Assembly (NCBI GenBank): GCA_900313005.1
Contig: ONZJ01000002.1
Span: 2,372,996 to 2,436,995 of the forward strand
Direction: 5' to 3'
Length of the DNA: 64,000 bases
Source: Rhodobacteraceae bacterium EL129
GTDB lineage: Bacteria; Pseudomonadota; Alphaproteobacteria; Rhodobacterales; Rhodobacteraceae
A model generated the notes under the pieces. The model worked only from the letters and a program-made list of their open reading frames with translations, made no database searches and was not told the origin of the DNA. Made by a program: the position numbers and the translations under genes. Shown here piece by piece: positions 8,930-18,350 of the stretch. How positions within the stretch are numbered: position 1 is the first letter of the stretch; every line of letters begins with the position of its first letter.

Positions 8930-10663
8930 TTAGTCCTTGCGGCCGACAAGGCCTGTCAGCACCGCAGCCCCCACCGCCGTGATAATCCAGCCTGACAGCT
9001 GAATGGGCATCCGGGCGTAGTAGCCCAGCCAACCCCACATGCCCCGGTCTTTGGAGGGCGCCCAAGTGCTCTCTTGTCCGAGTGCATCAAGCGGCACAAA
9101 CAAATCCAGCGCATAAAGCCCCCGACTGAAGGTTTCGTAATCCGTGGCCTCCGGCTTGTTTTCCAGCCAATAGGTCATGGGTTTGATGCAATCAGCCGTG
9201 CAGGAATCATACTGTTCGACACTGGCCAACCAGTTGGCTGAAGTCAGAATGACGTCGGAATTGGGCGCCATCTGTCCGGTGGCGTAAGCGGTGCCGTAAA
9301 GCAGAACACCGAAGAGCCAGATCAGAGCAACCCAACCAAGGGCATAGACAGGTTGATGACCGTAGCCAAAGACACGGCCAAAGATGAAGTCGATGGCGCC
9401 CTTGACCTGGTACGACAGAAATTGCGGTATGCGCTCAAACTTTGCATCCCCATCCACCCGTGCCAAATCGCGCTCGCGCATGGCCTTGCGAATGCGCCCC
9501 TCGCGCCTTTGCAGGATACGGGCCGCCCCGGCCCTGTCGCCCTGCGCGTCGTAGACTTTGGCAAGCTGGGTGTAAGGCTGGGGGTCAAACCGTTTGAAAT
9601 CTGGCCTGAGCCAGGGTTGCGTAAGCAAACCTGCCAATTGGTCATCTGGCATCCAACGTTCGGCCTTTTCATCCAACCAGTTCAGACGATCCTGTACCCC
9701 CATATTGGAGTGCAGTGCATCATAGCGAAAACCGGAGAGCCGCAGGGTATCCACGGCCTGCCAAGACGCCGCATCATCCGACAGCACCGCGGCTTTTGTT
9801 TCGCACAGATCCAACATGGGCACGTCACCCTTCACATCACGCCAGAACAAACCCAGTTTGATCGTAGCGCTTTCCAAATCTAAACCTCTTGAGAATGTGC
9901 CATTCACGCAATCCAACTGCCCGCCAATCTGTGCACCGTGCAGGTTCACAACATCCTGCGCCTCGAACCCGTCGCTGAGAAAAACACCCTCCCTCACGTT
10001 CAGTCTTTGGCCGTTCAAGCCGCCCGAAAATACGCCTTTCGTGCAAGACAACTGCCCGCCGATCTGTGCACCGTGCAGGTTCACAACATCCTGCGCCTCG
10101 AACCCGTTGCTGAGAAAAACACCCTCCCTCACGTTCAGCCCTTGGCCGTTCAAGCCGCCTGAAAACACGCCTTTCGTGCAAGACAACTGCCCGCCAATCT
10201 GTGCGCTTCTTAGAATAGCTGTACTGGTACATTCAAAACATTCGCGCAGATGCACATTGGTTTCGATCCTGGCGCGTTCCAAACTCAGGCCGGGCAGTTT
10301 GGAGCCTGTTAGAAACAGCGCGGCAATTTCAGCATCGTCAAAGTCAAACCCACCCGTACAATGGCTGCGGTGCAGGCTTAAATACAGCCGGGTGTGGCAG
10401 GACTGAAAATCAAGCGCACCTTCCACCCATGCGCCTACCACATTAACGCCTTTGGGGTGTGGACGTGCCGCGTCACAGCCGCCCAACAGCAAGTGGCGGA
10501 TGAGGGCGGCGCGGATGGTGTTTTCTTTTGTCGGCGTATCGGGACGGGTAGATCCAAACCGGGCCGCATGGCCCAGCCTGCACGCATCAATAACCTCTTG
10601 CTCGGCTTCAGTCGGGCCGCCGTCCAGCACGTCATCCAATTTTAGCGTGTATTCAACTGTCAT
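8930..10663 (-). CDS. repeat-containing membrane protein of unknown function
   Basis: 577 residues. The N-terminal half is a repeat-rich region, with hydrophobic and polar residues alternating as in beta-helical proteins. It contains two nearly identical 45-residue units (AQIGGQLSCTKGVFSGGLNG to AQDVVNLHG) followed by a divergent third. Residues about 370-400 resemble a TPR-like helix pair (YTQLAKVYDAQGDRAGAARIL). Two membrane helices follow, around residues 443-465 (ALGWVALIWLFGVLLYGTAY) and at the end (GWIITAVGAAVLTGLVG). The start is an ATG. Similar proteins are often labelled membrane-associated oxidoreductase, but I see no cofactor-binding motif to support that. Confidence 0.82.
   Translation of the reverse strand: MTVEYTLKLDDVLDGGPTEAEQEVIDACRLGHAARFGSTRPDTPTKENTIRAALIRHLLLGGCDAARPHPKGVNVVGAWVEGALDFQSCHTRLYLSLHRSHCTGGFDFDDAEIAALFLTGSKLPGLSLERARIETNVHLRECFECTSTAILRSAQIGGQLSCTKGVFSGGLNGQGLNVREGVFLSNGFEAQDVVNLHGAQIGGQLSCTKGVFSGGLNGQRLNVREGVFLSDGFEAQDVVNLHGAQIGGQLDCVNGTFSRGLDLESATIKLGLFWRDVKGDVPMLDLCETKAAVLSDDAASWQAVDTLRLSGFRYDALHSNMGVQDRLNWLDEKAERWMPDDQLAGLLTQPWLRPDFKRFDPQPYTQLAKVYDAQGDRAGAARILQRREGRIRKAMRERDLARVDGDAKFERIPQFLSYQVKGAIDFIFGRVFGYGHQPVYALGWVALIWLFGVLLYGTAYATGQMAPNSDVILTSANWLASVEQYDSCTADCIKPMTYWLENKPEATDYETFSRGLYALDLFVPLDALGQESTWAPSKDRGMWGWLGYYARMPIQLSGWIITAVGAAVLTGLVGRKD
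9921..10190 (-). repeat. two 135-bp in-frame tandem repeats
   Basis: Unit boundaries at 9921, 10056 and 10191 are exactly 135 bp (45 codons) apart. The two copies differ at only a few bases, and part of a third copy continues on each side. Near-identity at DNA level means recent duplication or gene conversion, and the copy number may vary between strains. Confidence 0.9.
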
Positions 10664-10722
10664 CCCTACCCTTTCCCTTGTTTCAACATAGGAATGGCAG
10701 GGGGGTGGCGCAATGTCAGGTG

Positions 10723-12684
10723 TTACTCAAATAACTTCAATATCCCCTTCTTGGCCTCTTCCTCGATCGCCTTTTGCAGAGCGTCCTCGATGGATTGGCC
10801 CTCTTCCACCGTCACGCCCAGTTCCTTCTCGAGCACCTTCTCGACCTCTTTTTCCACTTTCACCTCAAGCTTTTTCTTTTCTTCCTTGAGGTTCAGATCA
10901 ATCGCCTTTTCCAGATCAGGCACAATGCGCGGTTTGGCCCATGGTCCGGTGATGCGCACAGGGATCGCAAGGCCGCGGCGGGTGTCGCCCTCGAGCAGCT
11001 TGGGGGTAAAGAGATAGTCCAGATCACGCGCGCCCAGACCAATGCGCCCTGCCCCCGTGGCTTGCGCCAGAGGCAGCGACAGCAGCAGGTCATCGTTTTG
11101 CACATTGCCCCCCTGCATCGTAAAGCTGGCGGTCAGGCTGTCGAAGACCGTGGTGCCGCCTGTCAGATCACCTGCACGCATGAGTTTGTCCAGATCAAAC
11201 CCTTCGATCACGCCGCGCCCGGTCTTTACGCTGCCCGAGCCGGACAAAGAGCGCATGATCGCATCCATGTTCTGACCGACACCGAGGAATTTCAGCTGCG
11301 CCGCTGCCGTGCCTGTCAGCCGGGTGATGCCCATGGAATCGCGCAACAGCGACTGGATGTTCATCTGGCTGGCGTTCAGATTGCCGCCGACAGACAGGCC
11401 AGAGCGATTGTTAATCACGAACTCTCCGGTGATCAGCCCGTCGTAGCTGCGCAATTCGGCGATGTTGAAGACAAGACGTGACCGGTCCAGCGTGGCACGG
11501 GTGCGGGTTTTGCCAAGGCTGAGATCGCCCAGTTTGATGCTGTCGGCGACCAAGGCGAACTCTCCGTTCAGCATGGACAACGCCGAAGCGTCGATGGGCG
11601 ATTTCGACCAGCCTGCCGCCGTGGCCCCGCCCGCCCCTGCGCCGCCGTTGCTGTCACTTCCGGCAAAGCCCGACACATCCAGCGCGCCTGCGTTCAGCTG
11701 TGCTCTGACCACGGGGGTGGCCCCTGCAAGGTTGATGTCTGCCGCGCCTGTGAACCGGTTCTTGCCAAGGGTCATAGCGGCATCCCGCAGGGCGATGCGG
11801 CTGGCGTCCGTGACAGTCAGCGAGGTTTTGAGAGAGATGGCGCGCCCCACTTCCTTAGGGATTTCGATCCCCGGGGCCCCAAGGGCTGCCAGAAACGCAC
11901 TGGGATCGCCAAGCTCGGCCGAGAGCGCCCCTGCAGCGGCACCCGCGGTGCCTGCGCGCCCTTCGAAGTTCACCGTTCCACCCGGAGCCGTGACCTTGGC
12001 TTGCACCGGTGACACGGTGCCTGCGATAAACTGGCTGACCTTATGCAGCGTGCCTGTGACATGCACCTTGTCTTTGCCTGCGCCGCTCAAGGGCAACATC
12101 GAGGCCTTGAATGTCGCGGCCCCGTCAATATCGGGCCAACGCAGATCTAGGTCGAGCCCACCCAGCGTGGTCGCCTCGCCTTTGGCGTGATCGGTATAGC
12201 TGATCGATCCGCCTGTGATCAAAGCGCGGTCCAGCGTCAGGGCCAGCGGATTGGACCGCGCGGCACCGTCGCCAGATTGTCCCGAGGGGGCGACATTCTC
12301 GACGCCCAGCTCCCAGTTCACGCGGCCGTCTTTGGCGCGCTCCAGCCGGATAACGGGGTTGGTGGCCTCAAGCCCGGTGATGCGCACTTCTCCGCCCCAA
12401 AGCGCCTGCGGCTCGACCCCGATCTTGAACTGTTCGGCCCGGAACATAGGTCCCGCTTCTGACCAATCGGCGTTGGCCACCTCAAACGCATCAGTGCTGA
12501 CCCCCAAGATGGGCCACAGTGTTACGCGCGTGTCACCGCTCAGCGTGACGTCGCGGCCCGTTTGCTTGCTGATCTGGTCTGCCGCAATCCGCCCGATCCG
12601 GTCGCCGGGCAACATCAACAGCAGCAGCACCGCCACCACCGCCACGACGACAACGAGCCCCAAAAGGCGTATGATCAAACGCAT
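10723..12684 (-). CDS. AsmA family protein
   Basis: 653 residues from the ATG at 12684, which has AAGGAG upstream; the frame is open 18 codons further but without a ribosome site. An N-terminal membrane anchor ([19 protein letters not shown]) leads into the AsmA domain ([31 protein letters not shown]). The C-terminal AsmA_2 region contains [20 protein letters not shown] and [13 protein letters not shown]. AsmA-like proteins form periplasmic beta-groove bridges linked to outer-membrane assembly and phospholipid transport. The tail is a charged Lys/Glu helix. It is divergent from rimO. Confidence 0.92.
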   Translation of the reverse strand: MRLIIRLLGLVVVVAVVAVLLLLMLPGDRIGRIAADQISKQTGRDVTLSGDTRVTLWPILGVSTDAFEVANADWSEAGPMFRAEQFKIGVEPQALWGGEVRITGLEATNPVIRLERAKDGRVNWELGVENVAPSGQSGDGAARSNPLALTLDRALITGGSISYTDHAKGEATTLGGLDLDLRWPDIDGAATFKASMLPLSGAGKDKVHVTGTLHKVSQFIAGTVSPVQAKVTAPGGTVNFEGRAGTAGAAAGALSAELGDPSAFLAALGAPGIEIPKEVGRAISLKTSLTVTDASRIALRDAAMTLGKNRFTGAADINLAGATPVVRAQLNAGALDVSGFAGSDSNGGAGAGGATAAGWSKSPIDASALSMLNGEFALVADSIKLGDLSLGKTRTRATLDRSRLVFNIAELRSYDGLITGEFVINNRSGLSVGGNLNASQMNIQSLLRDSMGITRLTGTAAAQLKFLGVGQNMDAIMRSLSGSGSVKTGRGVIEGFDLDKLMRAGDLTGGTTVFDSLTASFTMQGGNVQNDDLLLSLPLAQATGAGRIGLGARDLDYLFTPKLLEGDTRRGLAIPVRITGPWAKPRIVPDLEKAIDLNLKEEKKKLEVKVEKEVEKVLEKELGVTVEEGQSIEDALQKAIEEEAKKGILKLFE

Positions 12685-12786
12685 CGCGTTCTCCTTGTTC
12701 TCTGGTCTGAATCTAGGAGGGCAGGCCCCGTGCAACAACCCGCATTTGGCCTTTTCGCTTGCGGTCTGGTCAGCTATAGCCCGCGC

Positions 12787-14154
12787 ATGAGCACAAACCC
12801 GCCTGACCTGCGGCCCGATCTGGCCCGCGCCCGTATTGCCGAGACTTCGCGGTCCGGCCAGCCCACCATCGGGATGGTGTCGCTGGGTTGCCCCAAGGCT
12901 TTGGTTGACAGCGAGCGTATTCTGACGCGGCTGCGGGCCGAAGGATATGGGATCTCGCCCGAGTATGCGGGGGCGGATGCGGTGATTGTGAACACCTGCG
13001 GGTTTCTGGATTCAGCCAAGGCCGAGAGCCTGGAAGCGATTGGCGAGGCACTGAACGAAAACGGCCGGGTGATTGTCACCGGCTGTCTGGGGGCCGAGCC
13101 TGAGTATATCACCGGGGTGCATCCTCGCGTTTTGGCCGTCACGGGACCACATCAATACGAACAGGTATTGGACGCGGTGCACAGCGCTGTCCCGCCTGAT
13201 CCAGATCCCTTTGTCGATCTGTTGCCAGCGGCAGGTGTGAAGCTGACACCACGACACTATTCTTATCTAAAGATTTCAGAAGGCTGCAATCACAAGTGCA
13301 AGTTTTGCATCATCCCGGATATGCGGGGGCGTCTGGCCTCGCGCCCGGCCCATGCGGTGATGCGTGAGGCGGAAAAGCTGGTGGATAACGGCGTGCGCGA
13401 ATTGCTGGTGATCTCTCAGGATACCTCGGCCTACGGCGTCGATGTCAAACATGCCGAGACCGGTGGGCACCGGGCGCATATCACCGACCTTGCGCGGGAT
13501 CTGGGGTCTTTGGGGGCATGGGTGCGGCTGCATTATGTCTATCCCTACCCGCATGTCCGTAAATTGATTCCGCTTATGGCAGAAGGGCTTGTGCTGCCTT
13601 ATCTGGACATTCCGTTTCAACATGCGCACCCGGATACGCTGCGCCGGATGGCACGGCCCGCTGCTGCCTCGAAAACTCTGGACGAGATCGCTGCCTGGCG
13701 TCGTGATTGCCCTGACATCACGCTGCGCAGCACGTTTATCGTGGGATACCCAGGTGAGACCGAAGAAGAGTTTCAGACCCTCCTGGACTGGATGGACGAA
13801 GCACGCCTCGATCGGGTGGGGTGTTTTCAGTACGAGAACGTGGATGGCGCGCGCTCGAACGATCTGCCGGATCATGTGGATAAGTCGGTCAAACAAGACC
13901 GCTGGGATCGGTTTATGGAAAAAGCGCAGGCGATTTCTGTGGATAAACTGGCGGCCAAGGTTGGCACCAAACAGGACGTGATCGTGGATGATATCGACGA
14001 AGATGGCATCGCGACCTGTCGCACCATGGCAGATGCCCCCGAGATTGACGGCTGTTTGTTCATTGATGAGGGCACCGAAGGACTGTCCGTCGGGGATATC
14101 GTGAGCGTTGAGGTCGACGAAGCGGCGGACTACGATCTCTGGGGGCGTTTGTAA
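12787..14154 (+). CDS. rimO: ribosomal protein S12 methylthiotransferase RimO
   Basis: 455 residues from the ATG at 12787. RimO is a radical-SAM enzyme that adds a methylthio group to an Asp of ribosomal protein S12. The N-terminal UPF0004 domain has [28 protein letters not shown] and VTGCLGAEP, whose Cys residues bind the second Fe-S cluster. The radical-SAM motif is [20 protein letters not shown]. The C-terminal TRAM domain ends AADYDLWGR, the S12-binding end. No partner gene is adjacent; AsmA is divergent with a 102-base gap. Confidence 0.97.
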   Translation: MSTNPPDLRPDLARARIAETSRSGQPTIGMVSLGCPKALVDSERILTRLRAEGYGISPEYAGADAVIVNTCGFLDSAKAESLEAIGEALNENGRVIVTGCLGAEPEYITGVHPRVLAVTGPHQYEQVLDAVHSAVPPDPDPFVDLLPAAGVKLTPRHYSYLKISEGCNHKCKFCIIPDMRGRLASRPAHAVMREAEKLVDNGVRELLVISQDTSAYGVDVKHAETGGHRAHITDLARDLGSLGAWVRLHYVYPYPHVRKLIPLMAEGLVLPYLDIPFQHAHPDTLRRMARPAAASKTLDEIAAWRRDCPDITLRSTFIVGYPGETEEEFQTLLDWMDEARLDRVGCFQYENVDGARSNDLPDHVDKSVKQDRWDRFMEKAQAISVDKLAAKVGTKQDVIVDDIDEDGIATCRTMADAPEIDGCLFIDEGTEGLSVGDIVSVEVDEAADYDLWGRL

Positions 14155-14504
14155 CACAAGTTTTACTCGCCTGATGTGCTCTGCGCCCTGCAGCAGAACA
14201 TGTAAACAAAATTTCAAATTTTTCAGAGATTTACCCGTCAGCCCTGACCACCCACTTTATGTATAAAATTGTGGATAACTCGAAGGGCCGTGGGTCGTTT
14301 CACAACCGGAAACAGAGTTTCCGTAAGGTTACCAGTGACTTGGCTCCTGTTTCCGCGCATGCTGGGAGCCCGGCAATAGGACCCGAACTGGACGGCATAC
14401 GGGTGTGCCAGCCCATCGGGCGGAAAGGCAACATAATATTGACCCATACGCGGCAAGCTCCTGGCACAAATTTATGTGACTCTGCTCACAGGAGGCGCGA
14501 GCGG
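14155..14504. other. 350-bp intergenic region with a DnaA box and a small hairpin
   Basis: No gene is seen. TGTGGATAA at 14270-14278 is a perfect consensus DnaA box on the minus strand, next to an A+T-rich run. A perfect small hairpin (CGGAAAC, aga, GTTTCCG; 14307-14323) follows. The region presumably also holds the promoter of the HlyIII-type gene, but I cannot place it. Confidence 0.45.
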
Positions 14505-15146
14505 ATGCCGTATCCAAATTACAGTCGAGAAGAACGGATCGCCGATGCGGCGGTACATGTCCTGGGAATTGGGGCCGCGCTGATTGGCGTGGTCTTTTTG
14601 TTTTCGCTGGTTGGTCAACATATTGAGAGCGAAACCTTCACCGCCACCTTAATATATGCCGTCGCATTGGTGCTGATGCTGAGCGCTTCGGCCGCATATC
14701 ATTTGCTAGCCGACACGCCCTGGCGTCCGGTGCTGCGGCGGATTGATCATGCGGCGATCTATGTGAAAATCGCAGCGACGATCACGCCTTTCGGGGTGAT
14801 GTTGGGCACGGGCTTTGCCTATCTCATTTTGATCGTGGTTTGGGCGTTGGCCCTTCTGGGCGCCGGGGCCAAACTGATGGCACGACGTGGACAGATGAGC
14901 ACCGGATGGGTGCCGCAGTTCCTGCTGGCGGCCGCAGGGGTCGTACTGGTCATCCCGCTTGCCGGGATCCTGCCCTTGCACAGCCTGTGGCTGATGGCGC
15001 TGGGTGGCACGCTCTATACCGCCGGAATAGCGTTTTATCGCTGGGACAACCTGCGCTTTGCCAATGCGATCTGGCATGTGTTCGTTTTGCTGGCCTCTGC
15101 CTCGTTCTTCATGGGCATCAGCACGGCATTGGCCCAGACGTCCTAA
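14505..15146 (+). CDS. hemolysin III / PAQR family membrane protein
   Basis: 213 residues from an ATG with AGGAGG upstream. Seven predicted helices carry the HlyIII pattern: EERIADAAVHVLGIGAAL at the start, SASAAYHLLADTPWRPVLRRIDHAAIYVKIA in the middle, and a final ANAIWHVFVLLASASFF. The conserved Ser, Asp and His residues that bind zinc in PAQR proteins are present (SASAAYH, RIDHA, WHVFV). It acts in the inner membrane; the bacterial role is not well defined, and a hemolytic activity should not be assumed. Confidence 0.92.
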   Translation: MPYPNYSREERIADAAVHVLGIGAALIGVVFLFSLVGQHIESETFTATLIYAVALVLMLSASAAYHLLADTPWRPVLRRIDHAAIYVKIAATITPFGVMLGTGFAYLILIVVWALALLGAGAKLMARRGQMSTGWVPQFLLAAAGVVLVIPLAGILPLHSLWLMALGGTLYTAGIAFYRWDNLRFANAIWHVFVLLASASFFMGISTALAQTS

Positions 15147-15409
15147 GCGGATTTGCCCGCCGCCAGACGCCCAAGCATATCTCCATTGCGACAATACTCC
15201 GGCGTGGCCGACACCGGGCCGGTTTGCGCGGCTTGCCAGCGCGCGCACTCTTGGGGATGGGTGCATCCTGTGCAGCTGAGAACCGCGTCGCTGAGCTGAT
15301 CCATGGTCATCCGCCCTTCCAGCATCGCCTGTTCCAGATCCACATCCACGGTCGTGGCCATGTCATCCATCAGAGTTGCGTGTGCTTTAATCGTTGCCTG
15401 ATTGGTCAT
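15143..15409 (-). CDS. DUF6455 family cysteine-rich protein
   Basis: 88 residues from the ATG at 15409 with GGAGA upstream. Cys residues lie in SCTGCTHPQECARW and PEYCRNGDML; four or five conserved Cys suggest metal or Fe-S binding, which is an inference. There is no signal peptide. An FNR-type box (15463-15476) sits about 60 bases upstream of the start, so oxygen-regulated expression is likely. Its stop overlaps the convergent HlyIII-type gene by four bases. Confidence 0.83.
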   Translation of the reverse strand: MTNQATIKAHATLMDDMATTVDVDLEQAMLEGRMTMDQLSDAVLSCTGCTHPQECARWQAAQTGPVSATPEYCRNGDMLGRLAAGKSA

Positions 15410-15462
15410 TGAGGTTCTCCCTTGCATGCAGGGGAACCATAGCAAGCGGTCAGGATGGCACT

Positions 15463-15476
15463 TTGATGTGGATCAA
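15463..15476 (-). promoter_or_regulatory. FNR/FnrL box upstream of the DUF6455 gene
   Basis: A perfect FNR-family palindrome, TTGAT-GTGG-ATCAA, lies centred about 60 bases before the ATG of the DUF6455 gene. With a transcription start near 20 bases before the ATG it would be at about -41, the usual activating position. In Rhodobacteraceae FnrL uses this sequence. It overlaps the last codons of the upstream IMPACT gene. Confidence 0.7.
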
Positions 15477-15829
15477 CCGCGCAGATCATCCAGATAGGCC
15501 TGCACGCAGTCCTGCACGTGGCGAAACCGGTCTCCGCCCAGATGTTTGCCGCCATACCAACGCGTGACGACGATGATATGGTCGTGCAATTCTGCGCGTT
15601 CCAGCATGCGCAGGATCACCATGCCCGCCCCCGCTTCGCCGTCATCGTTTTTCAGCGGAATGCCATTCGCACCGAGCACACCCCAGGTGTTATGGGTGGC
15701 TTTGGCGAATTTCTTGTCCCGTTTGAGATCTTTGAGGAACGCATCAATCGAGGTGCGGTCCGTGACCGCCCCCCCCGATACCGCGTATTTTGATCCGCGG
15801 TCCGAGATCACTCCGGTCAGTTGGCGCAT
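15473..15829 (-). CDS. IMPACT / UPF0029 family protein
   Basis: 118 residues from the ATG at 15829, seven bases after the stop of the M48 protease gene, so the two form an operon. The family pattern is clear: SDRGSKYAVSGGAV, then FLKDLKRDKKFAKATHNTWGV, then NDDGEAGAGMVILRMLER and VVTRWYGGKHLGGDRFRHVQ. The protein is the N-terminal IMPACT domain alone, without the second domain of YigZ. The domain is known from translation regulators and binds RNA or ribosomes in some members; the role here is unknown. Confidence 0.88.
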   Translation of the reverse strand: MRQLTGVISDRGSKYAVSGGAVTDRTSIDAFLKDLKRDKKFAKATHNTWGVLGANGIPLKNDDGEAGAGMVILRMLERAELHDHIIVVTRWYGGKHLGGDRFRHVQDCVQAYLDDLRG

Positions 15830-15836
15830 GTATGTG

Positions 15837-16565
15837 TTACAGCGAGTCGTTGACGCGACGCACCGTTTCCATGCGTTTGGCGTTGGGCGGGTGCGTGCCC
15901 AGGAACCGATCGCCGGGATCTGCAATCTGTGTGAAGAACTGCGCACCGCGCAGAGGATCATACCCCGCTTTTTTGGTGATCACAGTGCCCAGGGCATCGG
16001 CTTCCAGCTCAAATTCCTTGGAATAGCTGCGCGCACCGACGGCCGCACCGATGTTGGTGGCCTCGCGCACAGCGCCCGAGCTGGCCCCTGTCAGAGCGGC
16101 CAAACCGCCCAACAATACCGCTCCTGCCGTGGCATTTTGCTGTTGGCGTGCCAGATGGCCCGCGATGTGGTGCGATGCTTCGTGGCCCATCACAAAGGCC
16201 AGTTCATCCGCGTTGCGCACGGACCCGATCAGCGCAAGGTTGAAGGCCAGAATAGGCCGCCCCTGCTTGTCCAGCGTCTGAAACGCGTTGGGCTGTTTTT
16301 GATTTGGACGGTCGTCTACCACGATATTGAAATCGCAGTTCACCCCTTTGGTGCGTGCCCGGCATTCGCGTTCGGCCACAGGTTCCATTGTGCGCACGAT
16401 ACGCGCAAAGCTCTTGAGGTCCGCAGAGGTTGCCATTTTTGGCGTGGGCGGCTTCTTGGCCGTGGTCGTCGGTGCTGGCTTCGGGGCCGGAGCTCCTGTC
16501 TCGCCCGAGGGCACCTCTGTACAGGCCGCAATGGCCAAAACACCCAAAATAGCTAACCAGCGCAC
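15837..16565 (-). CDS. M48 family metallopeptidase, lipoprotein
   Basis: 242 residues from a GTG with GGAGG six bases upstream. The signal peptide ends in a lipobox (AIAAC, Cys15), followed by a Pro/Thr/Lys linker. The zinc motif is HEASHH (residues 128-133), and the third ligand is the Glu in ELEADALG. The ending THPPNAKRM is the usual M48 substrate-cleft motif. The product is a membrane-anchored periplasmic zinc protease, like the BepA/LoiP group that controls outer-membrane protein quality. It is the first gene of the operon with the IMPACT protein. Confidence 0.93.
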   Translation of the reverse strand: MRWLAILGVLAIAACTEVPSGETGAPAPKPAPTTTAKKPPTPKMATSADLKSFARIVRTMEPVAERECRARTKGVNCDFNIVVDDRPNQKQPNAFQTLDKQGRPILAFNLALIGSVRNADELAFVMGHEASHHIAGHLARQQQNATAGAVLLGGLAALTGASSGAVREATNIGAAVGARSYSKEFELEADALGTVITKKAGYDPLRGAQFFTQIADPGDRFLGTHPPNAKRMETVRRVNDSL

Positions 16566-16688
16566 GCTGCATCCTCCACATTGTCTTATCAGGGCTATAA
16601 CTTAACAGGGTTTGGCGGCACTTCCAGCCTTTGTTTTTCGCGCTCACGTGATCTTGCAAAGAGATGCCGAGGCGATAAGGTGGCGTCC

Positions 16689-16943
16689 ATGTTTTCCATT
16701 GAACACGAATTTGATTCCACCGTCGTCACATTGGTCGATGAAGGGCGCGCGCCCTTGTCCGAAGATGTGGTGATCAACGCCTTTGAAGAATGTGTGACGA
16801 TCGAACAATATGATCCGCGCACGGACCGCGTGCAGAAGATTTCCTTGTCGATCAGCATGTTGAATGACCTGAGCGCTGCGCTGGACTTGCCCGAAGGGGT
16901 TTATAAACGCGCGGGTCCAAAACCTGACACGGATAGCTCTTGA
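16689..16943 (+). CDS. conserved small hypothetical protein
   Basis: 84 residues from an ATG with GATAAGG upstream. It is acidic and soluble: MFSIEHEFDSTVVTLVDEG, then an Asp/Glu-rich helix and ISLSISMLNDLSAALDLPEG. No membrane or metal motifs are seen. It lies between the divergent M48 gene and the nitroreductase gene. I do not recognise a named family, but the codon use and ribosome site look real. Confidence 0.65.
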   Translation: MFSIEHEFDSTVVTLVDEGRAPLSEDVVINAFEECVTIEQYDPRTDRVQKISLSISMLNDLSAALDLPEGVYKRAGPKPDTDSS

Positions 16944-16997
16944 CCGCAGCGTCTGCTCTGCCGACATGTTGACTGACGATTTTCAAAGCAGGTTCCC

Positions 16998-17576
16998 ATG
17001 CCCGATCCCAATTCTGACGCTCTGTCCTTCATGCTGTCGCGCCGGTCGCGCCCGGCCAAGACGCTGGGGGTGCCGATCCCATCGCGTGCCGAGTTGGCGC
17101 CGATCCTGACCGCGGCCCTGCGCAGCCCTGATCATGGCAAGCTGGAGCCGTGGCGGCTGATCGTGCTGCAGCGCGGCGCGTTGTTGCGACTGGCGGATGA
17201 GGTCAGCGCACGTGGGCCTGCATTGGGGCGCAGCGAAGAGGAGATTGCCAAAGCCCGCACGCAATATGCCACCGCGCATCTGGCTGTGGCGGTGATTGAG
17301 GTGCAAAAACCATCGGCCAAGGTGCCCGAGATTGAGCAAAGCTATTCCGCCGGGGCTGTCTGTCTGGCGCTGCTGAATGCTGCATTGGCCAGTGGCTGGG
17401 GGGCAAACTGGCTGAGCGGTTGGGCCAGCCATGACCGTGGCTTTGCCGAAGGCGCGCTGGGATTGGCAGCGCATGAAAGGATTGCCGGGCTGATCCATAT
17501 TGGCACTGAAACCTCGGCCCCGCCCGAACGCCCCCGTCCTGACGAGGCGGAGGTGATCACATGGCTCTCGGAGTGA
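16998..17576 (+). CDS. nitroreductase family protein (YdjA-like)
   Basis: 192 residues, the length of small FMN-dependent nitroreductases. The N-terminus has SFMLSRRSRPAKTLGVPIPS, the FMN phosphate-binding segment, and then AALRSPDHGKLEPWRLIVLQ. Further on come EIEQSYSAGAVCLALLNAALASGWGANWL and LGLAAHERIAGLIHIGT. These enzymes reduce nitro and quinone compounds with NAD(P)H; the natural substrate is not known. The next gene starts 16 bases before its stop, so they are translationally coupled. Confidence 0.93.
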   Translation: MPDPNSDALSFMLSRRSRPAKTLGVPIPSRAELAPILTAALRSPDHGKLEPWRLIVLQRGALLRLADEVSARGPALGRSEEEIAKARTQYATAHLAVAVIEVQKPSAKVPEIEQSYSAGAVCLALLNAALASGWGANWLSGWASHDRGFAEGALGLAAHERIAGLIHIGTETSAPPERPRPDEAEVITWLSE

Positions 17577-18274
17577 TCTTCAGCAGCTTTGGCAAAGCTC
17601 TCGCACAGGCGCGTGACCGCAGTTTTCGCCGGGTGTTGTGGATCGGGATTGGGTTGACCGTGGCCTTGCTGGTCGTCGTTTACGCCACATTTCTGTATTT
17701 CCTGCAAAGTGTTATGGGCGACACCACCACCCTGCCCCTGATCGGCGAGGTGACTTGGATCAATGACCTTCTGGGTTGGTCCAGCTTTGGGTTGATGCTG
17801 ATATTGTCTGTGTTTTTGATGGTACCGGTGGCCTCGGCGATCACCTCGCTTTTTCTGGATGAGGTGGCGAAAGCCGTGGAGGCGCGCCACTATCCCTCGC
17901 TGCCGCCTCCGCCCAAGATGCCGTGGTGGGATGCGCTGCGCGACACGGTGAATTTCCTGGGTGTCTTGATTGCCGCCAATGGGGTGGCGCTGATGATTTA
18001 CGGGTTTGTCCCGCCGCTAGCCCCGTTTATCTTCTGGATCGTGAATGGCTTGCTTTTGGGTCTGGAGTATTTCCAACTGGCCGCGATGCGCCGGATTGGG
18101 CGAAAGGCGGCGAAGGCGCTGCGGCGTAGGCACTTGGGGACAATCTGGATGGCGGGGATCTTGATGGCGATGCCGTTGAGTGTTCCGTTCGTGAACCTGG
18201 TAATCCCGATCCTGGGAGCGGCTACATTTACGCATATTTATCACCGGGTTGCGATTAAAGAAGGGCGCGTCTGA
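17561..18274 (+). CDS. EI24 / CysZ-like membrane protein
   Basis: 237 residues with four to five membrane helices. The N-terminus MALGVIFSSFGKALAQARDRSFRRVLW and the middle FLDEVAKAVEARHYPSLPPPP match the EI24 domain, as does the C-terminal PLAPFIFWIVNGLLLGLEYFQLAAMRR. CysZ of this family is a sulfate transporter, but no cys genes are nearby, so substrate transport is unproven. It overlaps the nitroreductase gene by 16 bases. Confidence 0.9.
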   Translation: MALGVIFSSFGKALAQARDRSFRRVLWIGIGLTVALLVVVYATFLYFLQSVMGDTTTLPLIGEVTWINDLLGWSSFGLMLILSVFLMVPVASAITSLFLDEVAKAVEARHYPSLPPPPKMPWWDALRDTVNFLGVLIAANGVALMIYGFVPPLAPFIFWIVNGLLLGLEYFQLAAMRRIGRKAAKALRRRHLGTIWMAGILMAMPLSVPFVNLVIPILGAATFTHIYHRVAIKEGRV

Positions 18275-18305
18275 GACGATGGCCGGAGCCTTCGGCCTGT
18301 TAAAT
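18273..18305 (+). repeat. weak copy of the dispersed repeat core / hairpin
   Basis: GACGATGGCCGGAGCC and GGCCTGTTAA match the core of the 419-540 repeat. GGCCG and CGGCC within it pair to a short hairpin just after the EI24 gene, so it may act as a weak terminator. Confidence 0.4.
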
Positions 18306-18350
18306 GGCCCTTGGCTCTTCTAGTGAAAGAGGCGTACCCGGTTAGGCGCG

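Noticed and set aside
13276..14217. 313-codon open frame antisense to rimO
   Set aside because: A shadow of rimO with no family features and no plausible start.
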